Below are positions 39,581 through 50,048 of a stretch of 64,000 nucleotides of DNA, piece after piece. Below the pieces are notes generated by a model. It had not been told where the DNA came from. It saw only the letters and a program-made list of their open reading frames with translations, and did not search any database. The stretch is from Psychromonas sp. SP041 (GTDB lineage Bacteria; Pseudomonadota; Gammaproteobacteria; Enterobacterales; Psychromonadaceae): positions 62,001 through 126,000 of the forward strand of contig NZ_CBRF02000006.1 of NCBI RefSeq assembly GCF_000470315.2, in the 5' to 3' direction. The position numbers and the translations under genes were made by a program. Within the stretch, counting starts at the first letter, position 1, and every line of letters begins with the position of its first letter.

Positions 39581-39798
39581 TATCTATTATATAAACCCTC
39601 GTTACTCCTTGCTATGTACTCCAAGGCTGAACCTGCCCAATAATAAACCTTCAGAATAATAGCTATCATATACAAATGTTTAAGCCTCTTAATTCCTTAT
39701 AGTATTATTTGATAATATGAAGATTTAACTTCTTTAACTTCTTTAATTTTTGAGGTCTTTCGTTATCTAAAAAACTATTATGTTTAAAAGGTAAACTA

Positions 39799-39970
39799 AT
39801 ACCAATCTAAGTAACTATATAAGTAACTATCTAGTCATTTATGCTTGTTAAAATGAATGCTAGCTTCGTTGTTGATTTTGTAATGAGAATCTAGCTACTG
39901 CAATCAACGCCTTGCTACCATCCATTTTACCTAACGCCTAAATAGACCATTTATTTATCCAGATTGGTAT
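39799..39970. mobile_element. MITE-like element 2 (ATACCAATCT...AGATTGGTAT)
   Basis: The 172-bp segment has exact 10-bp terminal inverted repeats. Its interior (GTTAAAATGAATG...CATCCATTTTAC, GTTGTTGATTTTG...CAATCAACGCC) forms a nested palindrome shared with the elements at 14957 and 42768. It lies about 220 bases before the PAS-GGDEF gene and has no coding capacity. Confidence 0.75.
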
Positions 39971-40188
39971 AAAAATGATGCTTTAAAATTAAGCTCATTA
40001 TATTTATTCAAATAGTTAAGCTTTTATGTTTGATAATTAAGATTCTTGCTATTTTTTTATTAAACAATCTATTAATGATAATATTAAATAAATATAAATA
40101 AAAAAGCGTATAGATGTGATACTTTCTATTTCTTTAGAACCCAATTTAAAATTTTTAGGTTGTATGCTAATCATGGAGAGAATAAAGC

Positions 40189-41439
40189 ATGTCTGGTTTT
40201 TCTGAGAAATTACATATTGAGCCCCATTATGGCGTTGTCGTTCATCGCGATTTTGAACCTCTGTATAGTGATGATAATTATGCTCGTTTTTATGGCTATC
40301 AGAATGCTGAAAGCATTTTATCGCTTACTAGTATATTAGAATTGATTTCACCAGAGGAGCATTCAAAAGCACTAGAGGTTTATAAAAACCTTATGTCAGG
40401 TAAACAAAAACCAGGTGTTCGTACCTATAAAAATATTGATAAAGAAAACAATGAATTAACAGTACTCGCGATTGATAATATTATTGACTGGGAAGGTGCC
40501 CCTGCAATGCAGGTGATTATTATTGACCTAAGTTATCAGTTTGAAATGCAGCGTAATTTGACCTTAAGCGAAGAGCGTTATCGAGTTTTAGTCGATGGCT
40601 CAATTCAAGGTATTTTGGTACATAATAATTTTAAACCGTTATTTTGTAATGATGCTTATGTACAAATGTTTGGTTTTGAGAACGAACAAGCACTATTAAA
40701 TAGTAAAACTATTCTTTCGTTAATTCCTTCTGAATATCATGAGCAAGCCTACCGAGATAATAGATCATTACTTTCTGGGGTTGAAAGTGTTATTAAAACG
40801 GAAAGTAAAGGAATACGTCTTGATGGTTCAATTGTATGGGTGAGTTTATTATCAAGGACGGTTGTCTGGGATGGCGAACCTGCTACGCAAATAACGGTAA
40901 TGGATATCACTGAACAACAATTACTGCGTGAACGTCTCGAGCATAGAGCGAACTACGACGTATTGACCAACCTATTAACACGTCGTGCATTTAATGAATT
41001 ATTAGCAGAAGAGTTTACTTATGCACAACAGCATTCAAATGCTTTGTGCTGTGTATTAATTGATATCGATAACTTTAAAAATATTAATGATCAAAATGGT
41101 CACCATAGTGGAGATTTGGTACTTAAATCGTTTGCTAGTACCGCTAAAAAGAACCTTAGAGAAAGTGATTTTATCGGTCGTTGGGGAGGTGATGAATTTG
41201 TACTTATTTTACCTAAAACTGATATAGAGCATGCAAAACTCATTGCAGATCGTCTTTGTAATGATTTGGCCAATTTATCCATTGATATTGATAATGGAAG
41301 TTTGAGTTTCTCCGTGAGTATTGGCGTATCATCTTTATCAAAAAAAGTGCATAACGTCGAGACGCTGTTATCTGAGGCAGATAAAGCATTATACCAAGCG
41401 AAGCATCAAGGAAAAGGGTGCGTTGCTATTGTTTCTTAG
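40189..41439 (+). CDS. Soluble diguanylate cyclase with two PAS domains
   Basis: The 416-residue protein has no membrane segment. Two tandem PAS domains (about 8-118 and 128-243) resemble each other: GVVVHRDFEPLYSDDNYARF and GILVHNNFKPLFCNDAYVQM occupy the same place, suggesting an internal duplication. The GGDEF domain (about 255-415) has an intact RWGGDEF loop and the inhibitory-site RESD five residues before it. It should synthesise cyclic di-GMP in response to a cytosolic cue. AGAGAATAAAGC precedes the ATG. Confidence 0.93.
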   Translation: MSGFSEKLHIEPHYGVVVHRDFEPLYSDDNYARFYGYQNAESILSLTSILELISPEEHSKALEVYKNLMSGKQKPGVRTYKNIDKENNELTVLAIDNIIDWEGAPAMQVIIIDLSYQFEMQRNLTLSEERYRVLVDGSIQGILVHNNFKPLFCNDAYVQMFGFENEQALLNSKTILSLIPSEYHEQAYRDNRSLLSGVESVIKTESKGIRLDGSIVWVSLLSRTVVWDGEPATQITVMDITEQQLLRERLEHRANYDVLTNLLTRRAFNELLAEEFTYAQQHSNALCCVLIDIDNFKNINDQNGHHSGDLVLKSFASTAKKNLRESDFIGRWGGDEFVLILPKTDIEHAKLIADRLCNDLANLSIDIDNGSLSFSVSIGVSSLSKKVHNVETLLSEADKALYQAKHQGKGCVAIVS

Positions 41440-42119
41440 TAGATTTTTTATATAAGCGTAAGCATAGGAATAGCGGAAAACATTTATCTCGTCAGTCAAT
41501 TCCTTTCGAAAGAGAACAGCTGAGTGAGCAGCTAGTTTTTGATAATAAAGTTTATCTATAGATTATCTTTTTAAAGGGAAGGGGTTTAAAAGCATTATTC
41601 CTCTGTACCTTCAAAAAACCTTCAAAAAAAAACCTTCAAAAAAGAACCTTCCAAAAAATAATATTTCTCAAATAACACTTTTATTTGATCTATTTTTATA
41701 CTTAATAAGTATATATAGATGTTCACATTTGTGATGTAAGTTACCGTTTAAATCATTGTAAAAATAATAATATTGATTGAATTAACGATAATCGTATTAG
41801 TGGCATCAAGATTATAAAAGAACGGGTTTAATAGTGTTGATAATTAATTATAAAGATATCAACAATATAACGTCCATTAAACTGAATATCGAACAATGTA
41901 ATGGTAATTAGTCCGCTGTTGAATCTTAACTAAAACTAAATAACTTACTAGTAAAGGTCTTTTCTACTTGTTGCCTACAATGACTTTGTTATACTTGCCG
42001 AAATTTAGTGCTTACTCAGACTTTTTTGATTTGAATCACATTAGATGCTTTGAAAATAAAGTAGGGCGTTTAAGTTTAAATCGTTTATTTTTAATATTTT
42101 CACATAACTACTAAGGCGA
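41440..42119. other. Gene-free AT-rich stretch with an A-rich minisatellite
   Basis: About 680 bases contain only short frames. The recognisable item is a run of CCTTCAAAAAA units at 41608-41659. The rest is AT-rich without visible structure. Confidence 0.5.
41608..41659. repeat. CCTTCAAAAAA repeat, about four units
   Basis: CCTTC is followed by six to nine A (with small changes) four times in a row, with unit lengths of 11-14 bases. Confidence 0.8.
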
Positions 42120-42530
42120 ATGCTTTTGAGTTTATTACATTATATGCAAATAAAAGTGCCATCTATGTTAAATAGATTACATTCGAGTGCGCGATATATT
42201 TTTGTAGAACGAAAGTTATTGTCTATATTGATTCTTTTATTAGTAAATTCGAGCATGTTGTTTAGCGGTGTCGTTGAAAATGCGAGTGAGTTAAGCTCAT
42301 TTTTAACTGAAGATACTTTATCTGAGTCTTCGCTAGTGAGCATCTTTAATTTTTTATCTGATCCTGAATTATCTGGCCAATTACTTATTGGCTTATGCTG
42401 GTTAATATTTCTATTTTTTTCAGCCCGCCGTACCGCTATTGCTTTGCAAAAAGCGGCCTTTGCTACTAGTGAAACACTTCAGTCCTTTATTGGGCTTAAT
42501 ACTCATGGTTGCCGTGCACCACCTCTGTAA
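42120..42530 (+). CDS. Hypothetical small membrane protein
   Basis: I do not recognise this protein of up to 136 residues. It has two hydrophobic helices (about 33-51 and 85-102) and ends with SFIGLNTHGCRAPPL; a Cys-Arg-Ala-Pro-Pro tail of this kind looks deliberate. The start is unclear: ATG 42120 has AAGG only three bases away, while in-frame TTG 42126 or ATG 42165 are alternatives. It precedes the cyo operon but is separated by the MITE-like element, so a link to the oxidase is unproven. Confidence 0.5.
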   Translation: MLLSLLHYMQIKVPSMLNRLHSSARYIFVERKLLSILILLLVNSSMLFSGVVENASELSSFLTEDTLSESSLVSIFNFLSDPELSGQLLIGLCWLIFLFFSARRTAIALQKAAFATSETLQSFIGLNTHGCRAPPL

Positions 42531-42767
42531 TTAGTTGAACGCTAACTGTTATTTATATCCTTTAATTCATGTTGAGCTTTATTTTTAATATTACTCATCT
42601 TTAAGTTATATAAAAACGGTCTTTTGCGATTCAACCAACTCTCTTAATTTTCTCATTATTTTAATCGCTAGCATTTTCTATCGATGATAAAAATACACTG
42701 GGAAATTATCTACTCTGTTGTTTTTAAACTACTTATTTTTTAAACAACATCTTTCAACATTTAGGTT

Positions 42768-42924
42768 ATACCAATTTAGCTTAATTAAATTGTTTAACAT
42801 GACGTATTAAAAATGAGCAAGTACAAGGTGTTGTTAATCCCAATAGTGAGCTATTAGGATTGAAAACAGTGTTATCGCCCATTTTGATAAGTGATGTTTA
42901 CAAAATAATGATGCTGATAGGTAT
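42768..42924. mobile_element. MITE-like element 3, directly before cyoA
   Basis: The 157-bp segment starts ATACCAATTT and ends GATAGGTAT. Its interior, read in reverse, matches the core of element 2 (AAAATGGGCG...CTCATTTTTA, AACAACACCTTG). It ends five bases before the AGGA ribosome site of cyoA, so the cyo leader and perhaps its promoter lie within or across the element. Confidence 0.65.
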
Positions 42925-42939
42925 TAGTAGGATAGTCCA

Positions 42940-43872
42940 TTGTTAATTCGCAACCTTTGTAATATCGCGTTAGCTAGTACAGTGCTGGCATTGTCTGGCT
43001 GTTCAGGCGGAGTACTTGACCCAAAAGGTCAAATTGGTATTGATGAGAAGAACTTAATCATCATTGCTACTGTACTGATGCTGCTTGTCGTGATCCCCGT
43101 TATTGTGATGACTTTATATTTCGCATGGAAATATAGAGATACACAAACTCATGAAATTTATGCTCCGAAATGGGCTCACTCAAATAAAATCGAAGCTTTT
43201 GTTTGGGCTGTGCCAATCGTTATCGTGATTATTTTAGGTGTCATTACTTGGGAATCAACCCATAGTTTAGACCCTTATAAACCGATCGAAGGGAAAGGTA
43301 AGCATCTTACTGTTGAAGTCGTTTCATTAAACTGGAAGTGGTTATTTATTTATCCTGAGCAAGGTATTGCGACGGTAAATGAATTGGTGTTCCCCGCTAA
43401 TGTGCCGGTTGAATACAAAATCACGTCAGAAAGTACGATGAACTCATTCTTCATTCCGCAATTGGGTAGTCAAATTTACTCAATGGCCGGTATGGAAACT
43501 AAGTTGCATTTAATTGCTAATGAGCCAGGTACCTTTAAAGGCTTCTCTGCAAATTACAGTGGTGCGGGTTTCTCTGGTATGAAATTTAATGCAATTGCAA
43601 CGCCTACCCAAGGTGATTTTGATAAATGGGTAAGTGATGTAAAAGCAAAGGGTAATAAACTGACTAAAGCTAATTATTACGAATTAGCTAAAGCAAGTGA
43701 AAATAACCCAGTAACCTATTACGGCGATGTTGATAAAGGGTTGTTCCACACCATTATCATGAAATATATGCCAGGTATGAAAGACATGAAAGGTATGAAA
43801 AAAATGACTGATATGCCTCATGACATGGCTGAACATTCAGCAACACCATCTATTAGCCAAGGCGAGGAATAA
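42940..43872 (+). CDS. cyoA: Cytochrome bo3 ubiquinol oxidase subunit II
   Basis: The 310-residue lipoprotein has lipobox ALSGC (Cys21), two transmembrane helices (about 40-62 and 85-105) and a periplasmic cupredoxin-like domain lacking the CuA cysteines, as expected of a quinol oxidase. The family block [20 protein letters not shown] is clear. The C-terminal tail is rich in Met and His ([19 protein letters not shown]), which is unusual and may bind metal. Translation starts at TTG 42940, with AGGA eight bases upstream. Confidence 0.95.
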   Translation: MLIRNLCNIALASTVLALSGCSGGVLDPKGQIGIDEKNLIIIATVLMLLVVIPVIVMTLYFAWKYRDTQTHEIYAPKWAHSNKIEAFVWAVPIVIVIILGVITWESTHSLDPYKPIEGKGKHLTVEVVSLNWKWLFIYPEQGIATVNELVFPANVPVEYKITSESTMNSFFIPQLGSQIYSMAGMETKLHLIANEPGTFKGFSANYSGAGFSGMKFNAIATPTQGDFDKWVSDVKAKGNKLTKANYYELAKASENNPVTYYGDVDKGLFHTIIMKYMPGMKDMKGMKKMTDMPHDMAEHSATPSISQGEE

Positions 43873-43874
43873 GT

Positions 43875-45878
43875 ATGTCGTTTTTAGGTAAATTATCTTT
43901 AGATGCAATTCCGTACCATGAACCAATTCTTGTGTTCACAATGGCTGCCATTGCTATTGGCGGACTTGTTCTTTTTACTCTTATTACAAAATATAAAAAA
44001 TGGGGTGTACTTTGGCGTGATTGGATCACCTCGGTGGACCATAAACGTTTAGGTATCATGTACATCTTCGTTGCTTTAGTGATGCTGTTCCGTGGTTTCA
44101 GTGATGCCATCATGATGCGAACTCAACTTGCGCTTGCAACAAGTGGTGCCCCGGGGATTTTACCTCCAGAGCATTACGACCAAATATTTACAGCGCATGG
44201 TGTTATTATGATCATCTTTATGGCTATGCCATTTATGATTGGTTTAATGAACATCATCTTGCCGCTGCAAATTGGTGCACGTGATGTTGCTTTCCCATTC
44301 TTAAATAACTTAAGTTTTTGGTTAACAGCCAGCGGTGCGATTTTAATTAATATTTCACTTGTTTTTGGTGAGTTTGCTAAAACAGGTTGGGTAGCTTATC
44401 CGCCACTATCGGAGCTGACGTTTAGCCCAGGAGTCGGAGTTGATTATTATATTTGGGCCTTACAGATATCTGGGCTTGGTACGTTATTAACTGCAGTTAA
44501 CTTTTTAGTGACTGTATTTAAAATGCGTGCGCCAGGTATGACTTTGATGAAAATGCCAATTTTTACTTGGACTTGTACATGGGCTAATATCTTAATTGCA
44601 GCGTCATTCCCAATATTAACCGCCGTGTTAACAATGTTAACGCTTGACCGTTATTTAGGGTTCCACTTCTTTACCAATGATGGTGGCGGTAACGCCATGA
44701 TGTACATCAACCTATTCTGGGCTTGGGGTCATCCTGAGGTATACATTTTAGTCTTACCTGCTTTTGGTATTTTCTCTGAAATTATTTCTACGTTCACTTC
44801 TAAGCGTTTATTCGGTTATACATCGATGATATACGCAAGTGGCGCGATTTCGATTTTAGGCTTTATTGTTTGGTTACATCACTTCTTTACCATGGGGTCG
44901 AGTGCCAACGTTAATGCTTTCTTTGGTGTGATGACGATGGTTATTGCGGTCCCAACAGGGGTGAAGCTTTTCAACTGGCTATTTACTATTTACCGTGGTC
45001 GTTTACAAATGACTGTCCCAGTAATGTGGACACTTGGGTTTATGGTTACCTTTACGGTAGGCGGTATGACAGGTGTGTTATTAGCGATACCAGGTGCCGA
45101 TTATGTATTACATAACAGCCTATTCTTAATTGCACATTTCCATAATACGATCATTGGTGGTGCGGTCTTTGGTTACCTTGCTGGCTTTTCATTTTGGTTC
45201 CCTAAAGCAATGGGCTTTAAACTCAACGTACGTTGGGGTAAAGCAGCTTTCTGGTTCTGGATTGTTGGGTTCTTTGTTGCATTTATGCCGCTTTACGTAC
45301 TTGGTTTCTTAGGTATGACGCGTCGTTTAAACCACACTAATAACCCTGATTGGAATATCTGGTTATATATCGCTGCTGGCGGTGCTGTACTCATTATGTT
45401 CGGTATTATTTGTCAAGTTGTTCAATTATATGTGAGCTTTAGAGATCGTGAAGCGCTTGATGATGAAACGGGCGACCCATGGAATGGTCATACGCTTGAG
45501 TGGGCGACATCGTCACCTCCACAAGCTTATAATTTTGCTGAGATCCCTGAAGTACATGACATTGATGCATGGACAGATATGAAAGAAAAGGGACAAGTTT
45601 ATCAGTCTAAAGCAAGCTATGAACCTATTCATATGCCTAAAAATACTGCTGCTGGTGTCTTGATGGGCCTAACATTAACTATCTTCTGTTTCGCTATGAT
45701 TTGGCATGTTTGGTGGTTAGCGATTGTTGGTTTAGTCGGTGCTATTGCAGTATTTATTAAACGTTGTTACAGCAATGATGTTGACTATTACGTGCAACCA
45801 GAAGAAGTTTTAGCAACAGAGAATGCCTTCAACTTAAGCGGTTCGGCTAAAAATAACAGTAAGGGGATAAAAGCATGA
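43875..45878 (+). CDS. cyoB: Cytochrome bo3 ubiquinol oxidase subunit I
   Basis: The 667-residue haem-copper oxidase subunit carries the CuB and cross-linked Tyr motif [15 protein letters not shown], the HHFFTMG pair, and the [13 protein letters not shown] motif with the haem ligands. The first haem-b histidine is in TAHGVIMI. It oxidises ubiquinol and reduces O2 to water while pumping protons. The gene follows cyoA by two bases and overlaps cyoC. Confidence 0.98.
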   Translation: MSFLGKLSLDAIPYHEPILVFTMAAIAIGGLVLFTLITKYKKWGVLWRDWITSVDHKRLGIMYIFVALVMLFRGFSDAIMMRTQLALATSGAPGILPPEHYDQIFTAHGVIMIIFMAMPFMIGLMNIILPLQIGARDVAFPFLNNLSFWLTASGAILINISLVFGEFAKTGWVAYPPLSELTFSPGVGVDYYIWALQISGLGTLLTAVNFLVTVFKMRAPGMTLMKMPIFTWTCTWANILIAASFPILTAVLTMLTLDRYLGFHFFTNDGGGNAMMYINLFWAWGHPEVYILVLPAFGIFSEIISTFTSKRLFGYTSMIYASGAISILGFIVWLHHFFTMGSSANVNAFFGVMTMVIAVPTGVKLFNWLFTIYRGRLQMTVPVMWTLGFMVTFTVGGMTGVLLAIPGADYVLHNSLFLIAHFHNTIIGGAVFGYLAGFSFWFPKAMGFKLNVRWGKAAFWFWIVGFFVAFMPLYVLGFLGMTRRLNHTNNPDWNIWLYIAAGGAVLIMFGIICQVVQLYVSFRDREALDDETGDPWNGHTLEWATSSPPQAYNFAEIPEVHDIDAWTDMKEKGQVYQSKASYEPIHMPKNTAAGVLMGLTLTIFCFAMIWHVWWLAIVGLVGAIAVFIKRCYSNDVDYYVQPEEVLATENAFNLSGSAKNNSKGIKA

Positions 45879-46510
45879 GTACGTTATCTATCAACGTAGA
45901 GGCTGAAAATACAGCACTAGCCTCACATGATGATCATGCACATGAGCATCATGATACTTCTGGCGATACTGTATTTGGTTTTTGGTTATATTTAATGACC
46001 GATTGTCTTTTATTTGCTTCGTTCTTTGCTACTTATGCCGTGTTATTTATGAATACGGTTGGCGGAGTGTCCGGTAAAGATATTTTTGAACTTGATTTTG
46101 TTGCCGTTGAAACTGCTGCGTTATTGATCAGTAGTATTACTTTTGGTTTTGCGATGATTTGCGCACAAGGACAAAAGAAAGCACTCACTTTAATGTGGTT
46201 AGCGATCACTTTTTGTCTAGGTGCTACCTTTATAGGTATGGAAATCTATGAATTCACTCACCTTATTGAACATGGTAATGGCCCGCAGGGAAGTGCTTTT
46301 TTAAGCTCATTTTTTGCTTTAGTTGGTTTACATGGTTTACATGTAACAGCGGGTTTAATTTGGATGGCAATAATGATGATCGAAGTTGCACGCCGTGGTT
46401 TAGGTAAACCAACCGTGACACGTCTAATGTGTTTAAGTTTATTTTGGCACTTCTTAGACATTGTTTGGATTTGTGTATTTACCGTTGTTTATTTAATGGG
46501 AGTAATGTAA
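45875..46510 (+). CDS. cyoC: Cytochrome bo3 ubiquinol oxidase subunit III
   Basis: The 211-residue protein has five transmembrane helices, after a His-rich N-terminus (DDHAHEHHD). [23 protein letters not shown]-like and [19 protein letters not shown] blocks are typical of CyoC. The start overlaps the cyoB stop by four bases, and the stop shares a base with the cyoD start. Confidence 0.97.
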   Translation: MSTLSINVEAENTALASHDDHAHEHHDTSGDTVFGFWLYLMTDCLLFASFFATYAVLFMNTVGGVSGKDIFELDFVAVETAALLISSITFGFAMICAQGQKKALTLMWLAITFCLGATFIGMEIYEFTHLIEHGNGPQGSAFLSSFFALVGLHGLHVTAGLIWMAIMMIEVARRGLGKPTVTRLMCLSLFWHFLDIVWICVFTVVYLMGVM

Positions 46511-46839
46511 TGAATCATAACGAAACACATGATGATGCATCTCACGGTACCGTTAAAGGTTACCTAATTGGTTTTGTGTTAGCGGTTATTTTGACAGTCA
46601 TTCCGTTTTATATGGTAATGACAGGTGACTTTTCAAAAGTGACTACGTTATGGACCATTATTACGTTAGCTATTGTGCAAATTTGGGTACATTTAAAGTA
46701 TTTCTTACACCTTAATTTCATCACTGAAGATGGAAGAGCGAGTACGTTCTCGTTCTTATTCAGTGCCTTGATTATCGTCATGGTAGTGGGATTATCTGTT
46801 TGGATTATTTACGAATCTAACGCAATGATGATGTACTAA
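46510..46839 (+). CDS. cyoD: Cytochrome bo3 ubiquinol oxidase subunit IV
   Basis: The 109-residue protein starts at ATG 46510 ([13 protein letters not shown]), overlapping the cyoC stop (TAATG), and has three transmembrane helices. IVQIWVHLKYFLHLNF is the CyoD signature. The subunit supports assembly of the oxidase. The frame is open further upstream, inside cyoC, but that part is not translated in this family. Confidence 0.96.
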   Translation: MNHNETHDDASHGTVKGYLIGFVLAVILTVIPFYMVMTGDFSKVTTLWTIITLAIVQIWVHLKYFLHLNFITEDGRASTFSFLFSALIIVMVVGLSVWIIYESNAMMMY

Positions 46840-46876
46840 TTTAAAGTAACTGATAGTTTGTAAGAAGAGGTTAAAG

Positions 46877-47761
46877 ATGTTTCGTCGTTATTGGAGTGTG
46901 ACTAAACCTGGCATTATCATGGGAAACTTCATCAGTGTTGCGGGCGGTTTTTTGCTCGCATCAAAAGGTGATGTAGACCTTTGGTTAATGACAGCTACGT
47001 TAATTGGCTTGTCGCTCGTTATTGCTTCGGGTTGTGCTATTAATAATGTGATTGATAGAGATATAGATATCAAAATGGCACGAACTCGTACACGAGTAAC
47101 CGTGACTGGCGAGATGTCTGGAATGACTGCTTTATGTCACGGCATTGTTCTAGGGATAATAGGTTTCGGTCTATTAATTGCCTATACAACACAAGTTGCT
47201 GTGCTTTTTGCTGCCTTTGGTTACTTTATTTATGTTGGTGTATACAGCCTGTATATGAAACGTAATTCAGTGTATGGCACGTTTGTCGGTAGCTTATCTG
47301 GCGCAGTGCCACCCGTTGTTGGCTACTGTGCTGTGACTGGCCAATTTGATACGGGTGCATTGATACTATTAGTTATGTTTAGCTTATGGCAAATGCCACA
47401 CTCATATGCGATTGCTATTTTCCGCTTTAAAGATTACCAAGCGGCGAATATTCCTGTGTTACCAGTAGCGCAAGGAATTGATAAAGCAAAACGCCATATC
47501 GTGTTGTATATCGCAATATACACGTTAGTTGTGATGTTATTGCCAATCAATGGTTATACGGGAGCTGCCTTTATGGCCGTCGCTTGTACCACTAGTTTTT
47601 GGTGGTTGTTAATGGCATTGAGGGGCTACCGTCGTAATATTGATGTTAGTGGGTGGGCTCGCCAAGTGTTCGCCTTCTCTATTATTAATATTACCGCTTT
47701 GAGCATTGCTATGGCGGTGGATTATCAGAGTATGGCACCACATATAATTGGGTTTAACTAA
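46877..47761 (+). CDS. cyoE: Protohaem IX farnesyltransferase (haem O synthase)
   Basis: The 294-residue UbiA-family prenyltransferase attaches farnesyl to haem B to make the haem O used by CyoB. The first Asp-rich motif is [17 protein letters not shown] (about 57-73), and [12 protein letters not shown] (about 185-196) marks the second half. Eight or nine transmembrane helices are visible. It is the last gene of the cyo operon and is followed by a strong terminator. Confidence 0.97.
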   Translation: MFRRYWSVTKPGIIMGNFISVAGGFLLASKGDVDLWLMTATLIGLSLVIASGCAINNVIDRDIDIKMARTRTRVTVTGEMSGMTALCHGIVLGIIGFGLLIAYTTQVAVLFAAFGYFIYVGVYSLYMKRNSVYGTFVGSLSGAVPPVVGYCAVTGQFDTGALILLVMFSLWQMPHSYAIAIFRFKDYQAANIPVLPVAQGIDKAKRHIVLYIAIYTLVVMLLPINGYTGAAFMAVACTTSFWWLLMALRGYRRNIDVSGWARQVFAFSIINITALSIAMAVDYQSMAPHIIGFN

Positions 47762-47813
47762 CCCAATCTTTCGCTCTTTTTATTACGAAGAGCGATATGT
47801 AAATGATATGAAT

Positions 47814-47848
47814 AAAAAGGCCTAGGGTTAACACTCTAGGCCTTTTTT
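47814..47848 (+). terminator. cyo operon terminator
   Basis: AAAAAGGCCTAG and CTAGGCCTTTTTT form a 12-bp stem around a 10-base loop. A smaller hairpin (TCGCTCTT / AAGAGCGA, 47771-47795) lies between it and the cyoE stop. Confidence 0.9.
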
Positions 47849-48236
47849 CTTGCCTAATGACTATTGCTTCTTCACTACTTGAATCACTCTAGTGAGTGAT
47901 TCACCCAAGAGACAAGTGTTTAAACTTATAAAGAAAAAGTAATGAAGATATTTACTGTATTGAATAACAAACTAAACGAGCTAAGAATAGACAAGAACAG
48001 CATATTCAATATCTTTCAAGCGATCTAAACTCGTTTGAACTAATACTTAAAATACGGCGTTATTCACAACCAACTTTCCATTATTCAGAACAGGTTTATT
48101 AACCAGAGCTAGTTGTTATTCAAGGTCAGTTTGTTATTCAATACAGTGAAATGATATTTGTATAAAGAAGTAAAGGCGAGGTCGAGTCGAGGAAGTTAAT
48201 AGGCTGCTATTGGTCCTTAACAGCCTATTAATTTTA
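47849..48236. other. Gene-free stretch between cyoE and yajR
   Basis: The part at about 48058-48140 contains four to five degenerate units of 18-21 bases built on GTTATTCA(A/C), another minisatellite. AACAGCCTATTAATTTTATTA near 48220 lies beside the yajR stop codon and pairs with TAATAGGCTG (48198-48207), a probable yajR terminator hairpin. No gene was seen. Confidence 0.5.
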
Positions 48237-49607
48237 TTATTTAGGTTGGTTAAGCAGCGCTTTAATCTCTGCAATATTAACTATTTTCTCATCAATTTTT
48301 AAATAAGCTATCGCTTCAGTGAATACAATCGTTGCTTCAATGACACCTGGCATATTAATTAATTGCTCAGCTACTTCACCTGCTTGCTTTTCATTTTCAA
48401 CATTAATGGCAAAGCTGAAGTTTTTCGATTTTTTAAGTGGCTTCATGCCCAGCGTGACTAATAACCATATTGCGCTAATAACAGCCATGACTAAGAATAT
48501 AGTTTGCTCACCAAAACGACTGGCGATTAGACCGCCTAAAACACCGCCCGTAAATGCACCTAAAAACTGACTACTAGAATAGATGCCCATAACACTACCT
48601 TTCACACCAGCAGGTGCAATTCGCGATAGGATGGAGGGCATAGTCGCTTCTAAATAATTGAATGCAGTGAAGAACATAATCACTAATACCACTAAACTTG
48701 CAAAGCTCATCGGTAAATACCATAAAAGGAACAGAGCCAATGTCAGCAATAAAACGGAAGCCGATAACATTTGTTTCTCTTTCTGTTTTTTGATTGCATA
48801 AATCATGAATGGCACCATGAAAAAGAATGAGCCAATTAACGTAGGTAAATATAATTGCCAATGATCTTCAAGCATTAAGCCACTAGCAACAAACTGCTTA
48901 GGCAAAGTAATAAAGCATGCAGTCATCGCCATATGGAGAGTAAATACACCAAAGTTTAGACGTGATAATTGAGGGTGACGAACCAATTTTTTAAGCTGTG
49001 CAGGTAAAGCAACACTATCCCCCCGAGGAGCTTTATTAACTGAGTGAGGTACCATGAATTGAATCAATAGCATGGCTAAAATCGTCAGTACAGCGATAAA
49101 CCAAAATAAACCACTCAAACCAAAAGCTTTCGCTACGATGGGGCCCATTACCATTGCTATGGTGAATGATAAACCAATAAACATACCAATCGTTGCCATT
49201 ACTTTCGGGCGTTGCTCTTCACGGCTTAAATCAGCTGCTAATGCTAATATTGCACTGGCAATTGCACCAGTGCCTTGTAGTGCTCGACCGAATACTACGC
49301 CATAAATAGTATCTGACATTGCTGCAACAACACTACCTAAAAGAAAAATTAACAAGCCGATTAAAATAATTGGTTTTCGACCGTACTTATCAGACAAAAT
49401 ACCCATTGGTATCTGTAACATCGCTTGTGTTAAACCATAAGCACCAATTGCTAAACCAATCCACATCGGGCTGTATCCTGCTAATTGTTCTCCATAGATA
49501 GCAAAAACAGGTAGGATCATAAATAGGCCAAGCATACGAAGACCAAAAACAGCAGCAAGCGAAAATGCTGCTTTTTTTTCAATACTATTTAAACCAGAAG
49601 CTCTCAT
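48237..49607 (-). CDS. yajR: MFS transporter YajR with C-terminal YAM domain
   Basis: The 456-residue protein has 12 transmembrane helices with MFS motif A in GILSDKYGRKPIILIG. After about residue 388 comes a soluble ferredoxin-like domain (FSFAINVENEKQAGEVAEQL ... AYLKIDEK), the YAM domain that distinguishes YajR. The length equals that of the E. coli protein (454). YajR is thought to be a proton-driven exporter of unknown substrate. In E. coli yajR also lies beside cyoABCDE, so the neighbourhood is old and conserved. Confidence 0.93.
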   Translation of the reverse strand: MRASGLNSIEKKAAFSLAAVFGLRMLGLFMILPVFAIYGEQLAGYSPMWIGLAIGAYGLTQAMLQIPMGILSDKYGRKPIILIGLLIFLLGSVVAAMSDTIYGVVFGRALQGTGAIASAILALAADLSREEQRPKVMATIGMFIGLSFTIAMVMGPIVAKAFGLSGLFWFIAVLTILAMLLIQFMVPHSVNKAPRGDSVALPAQLKKLVRHPQLSRLNFGVFTLHMAMTACFITLPKQFVASGLMLEDHWQLYLPTLIGSFFFMVPFMIYAIKKQKEKQMLSASVLLLTLALFLLWYLPMSFASLVVLVIMFFTAFNYLEATMPSILSRIAPAGVKGSVMGIYSSSQFLGAFTGGVLGGLIASRFGEQTIFLVMAVISAIWLLVTLGMKPLKKSKNFSFAINVENEKQAGEVAEQLINMPGVIEATIVFTEAIAYLKIDEKIVNIAEIKALLNQPK

Positions 49608-50004
49608 AAAATATTTTAACTCTATTGTAGTGAAACCCTAGGCATAGGCATATGTCAGGAGGGAATTTCATTTTATCATGCAACCACGGTCAATCAACCT
49701 CAAACTCTTTGAGGTTAAGTTCTTTTACATTCATTAATCTTTTATTGATCAGGCTTTATAGCCCAAAGCATTAAAAACCAATCAAGCTAAAAAATAAAAA
49801 TGATGATTGTCATCGAATGTGCATAATTGGTGTTTATTTGAAGTCTGATTTTCTTGTAAGAGGTCATGAGTAAAAAAGTAAGTGGCAAGATCTTAAATTA
49901 TATTTTTATAGGTCACTTAATCTATTTTTAATTGAAGGTTTTATTAAACCTTTGATTTTATCTATAGCGACAGCAAGTAATTAAACTTTAAATTGAAGAT
50001 ATAA
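49608..50004. other. Gene-free AT-rich stretch upstream of yajR
   Basis: About 400 bases lie between the yajR start and the tRNA terminator. CTCAAACTCTTTGAGG (49699-49714) is a small hairpin near the yajR promoter. Nothing else was recognised. Confidence 0.4.
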
Positions 50005-50042
50005 AAAAAGGCGTAATAGAAATTAATCTATTACGCCTTTTT
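50005..50042 (-). terminator. Terminator of the tRNA gene
   Basis: AAAAAGGCGTAATAG and CTATTACGCCTTTTT form a perfect 15-bp stem with an 8-base loop. On the minus strand it ends in a run of T just after the tRNA 3' end. Confidence 0.9.
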
Positions 50043-50048
50043 ACAATA

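Noticed and set aside
46429-46509. Longer cyoD frame starting inside cyoC
   Set aside because: The upstream part is cyoC read in a different frame; the TAATG overlap at 46510 is the normal coupling in this operon.
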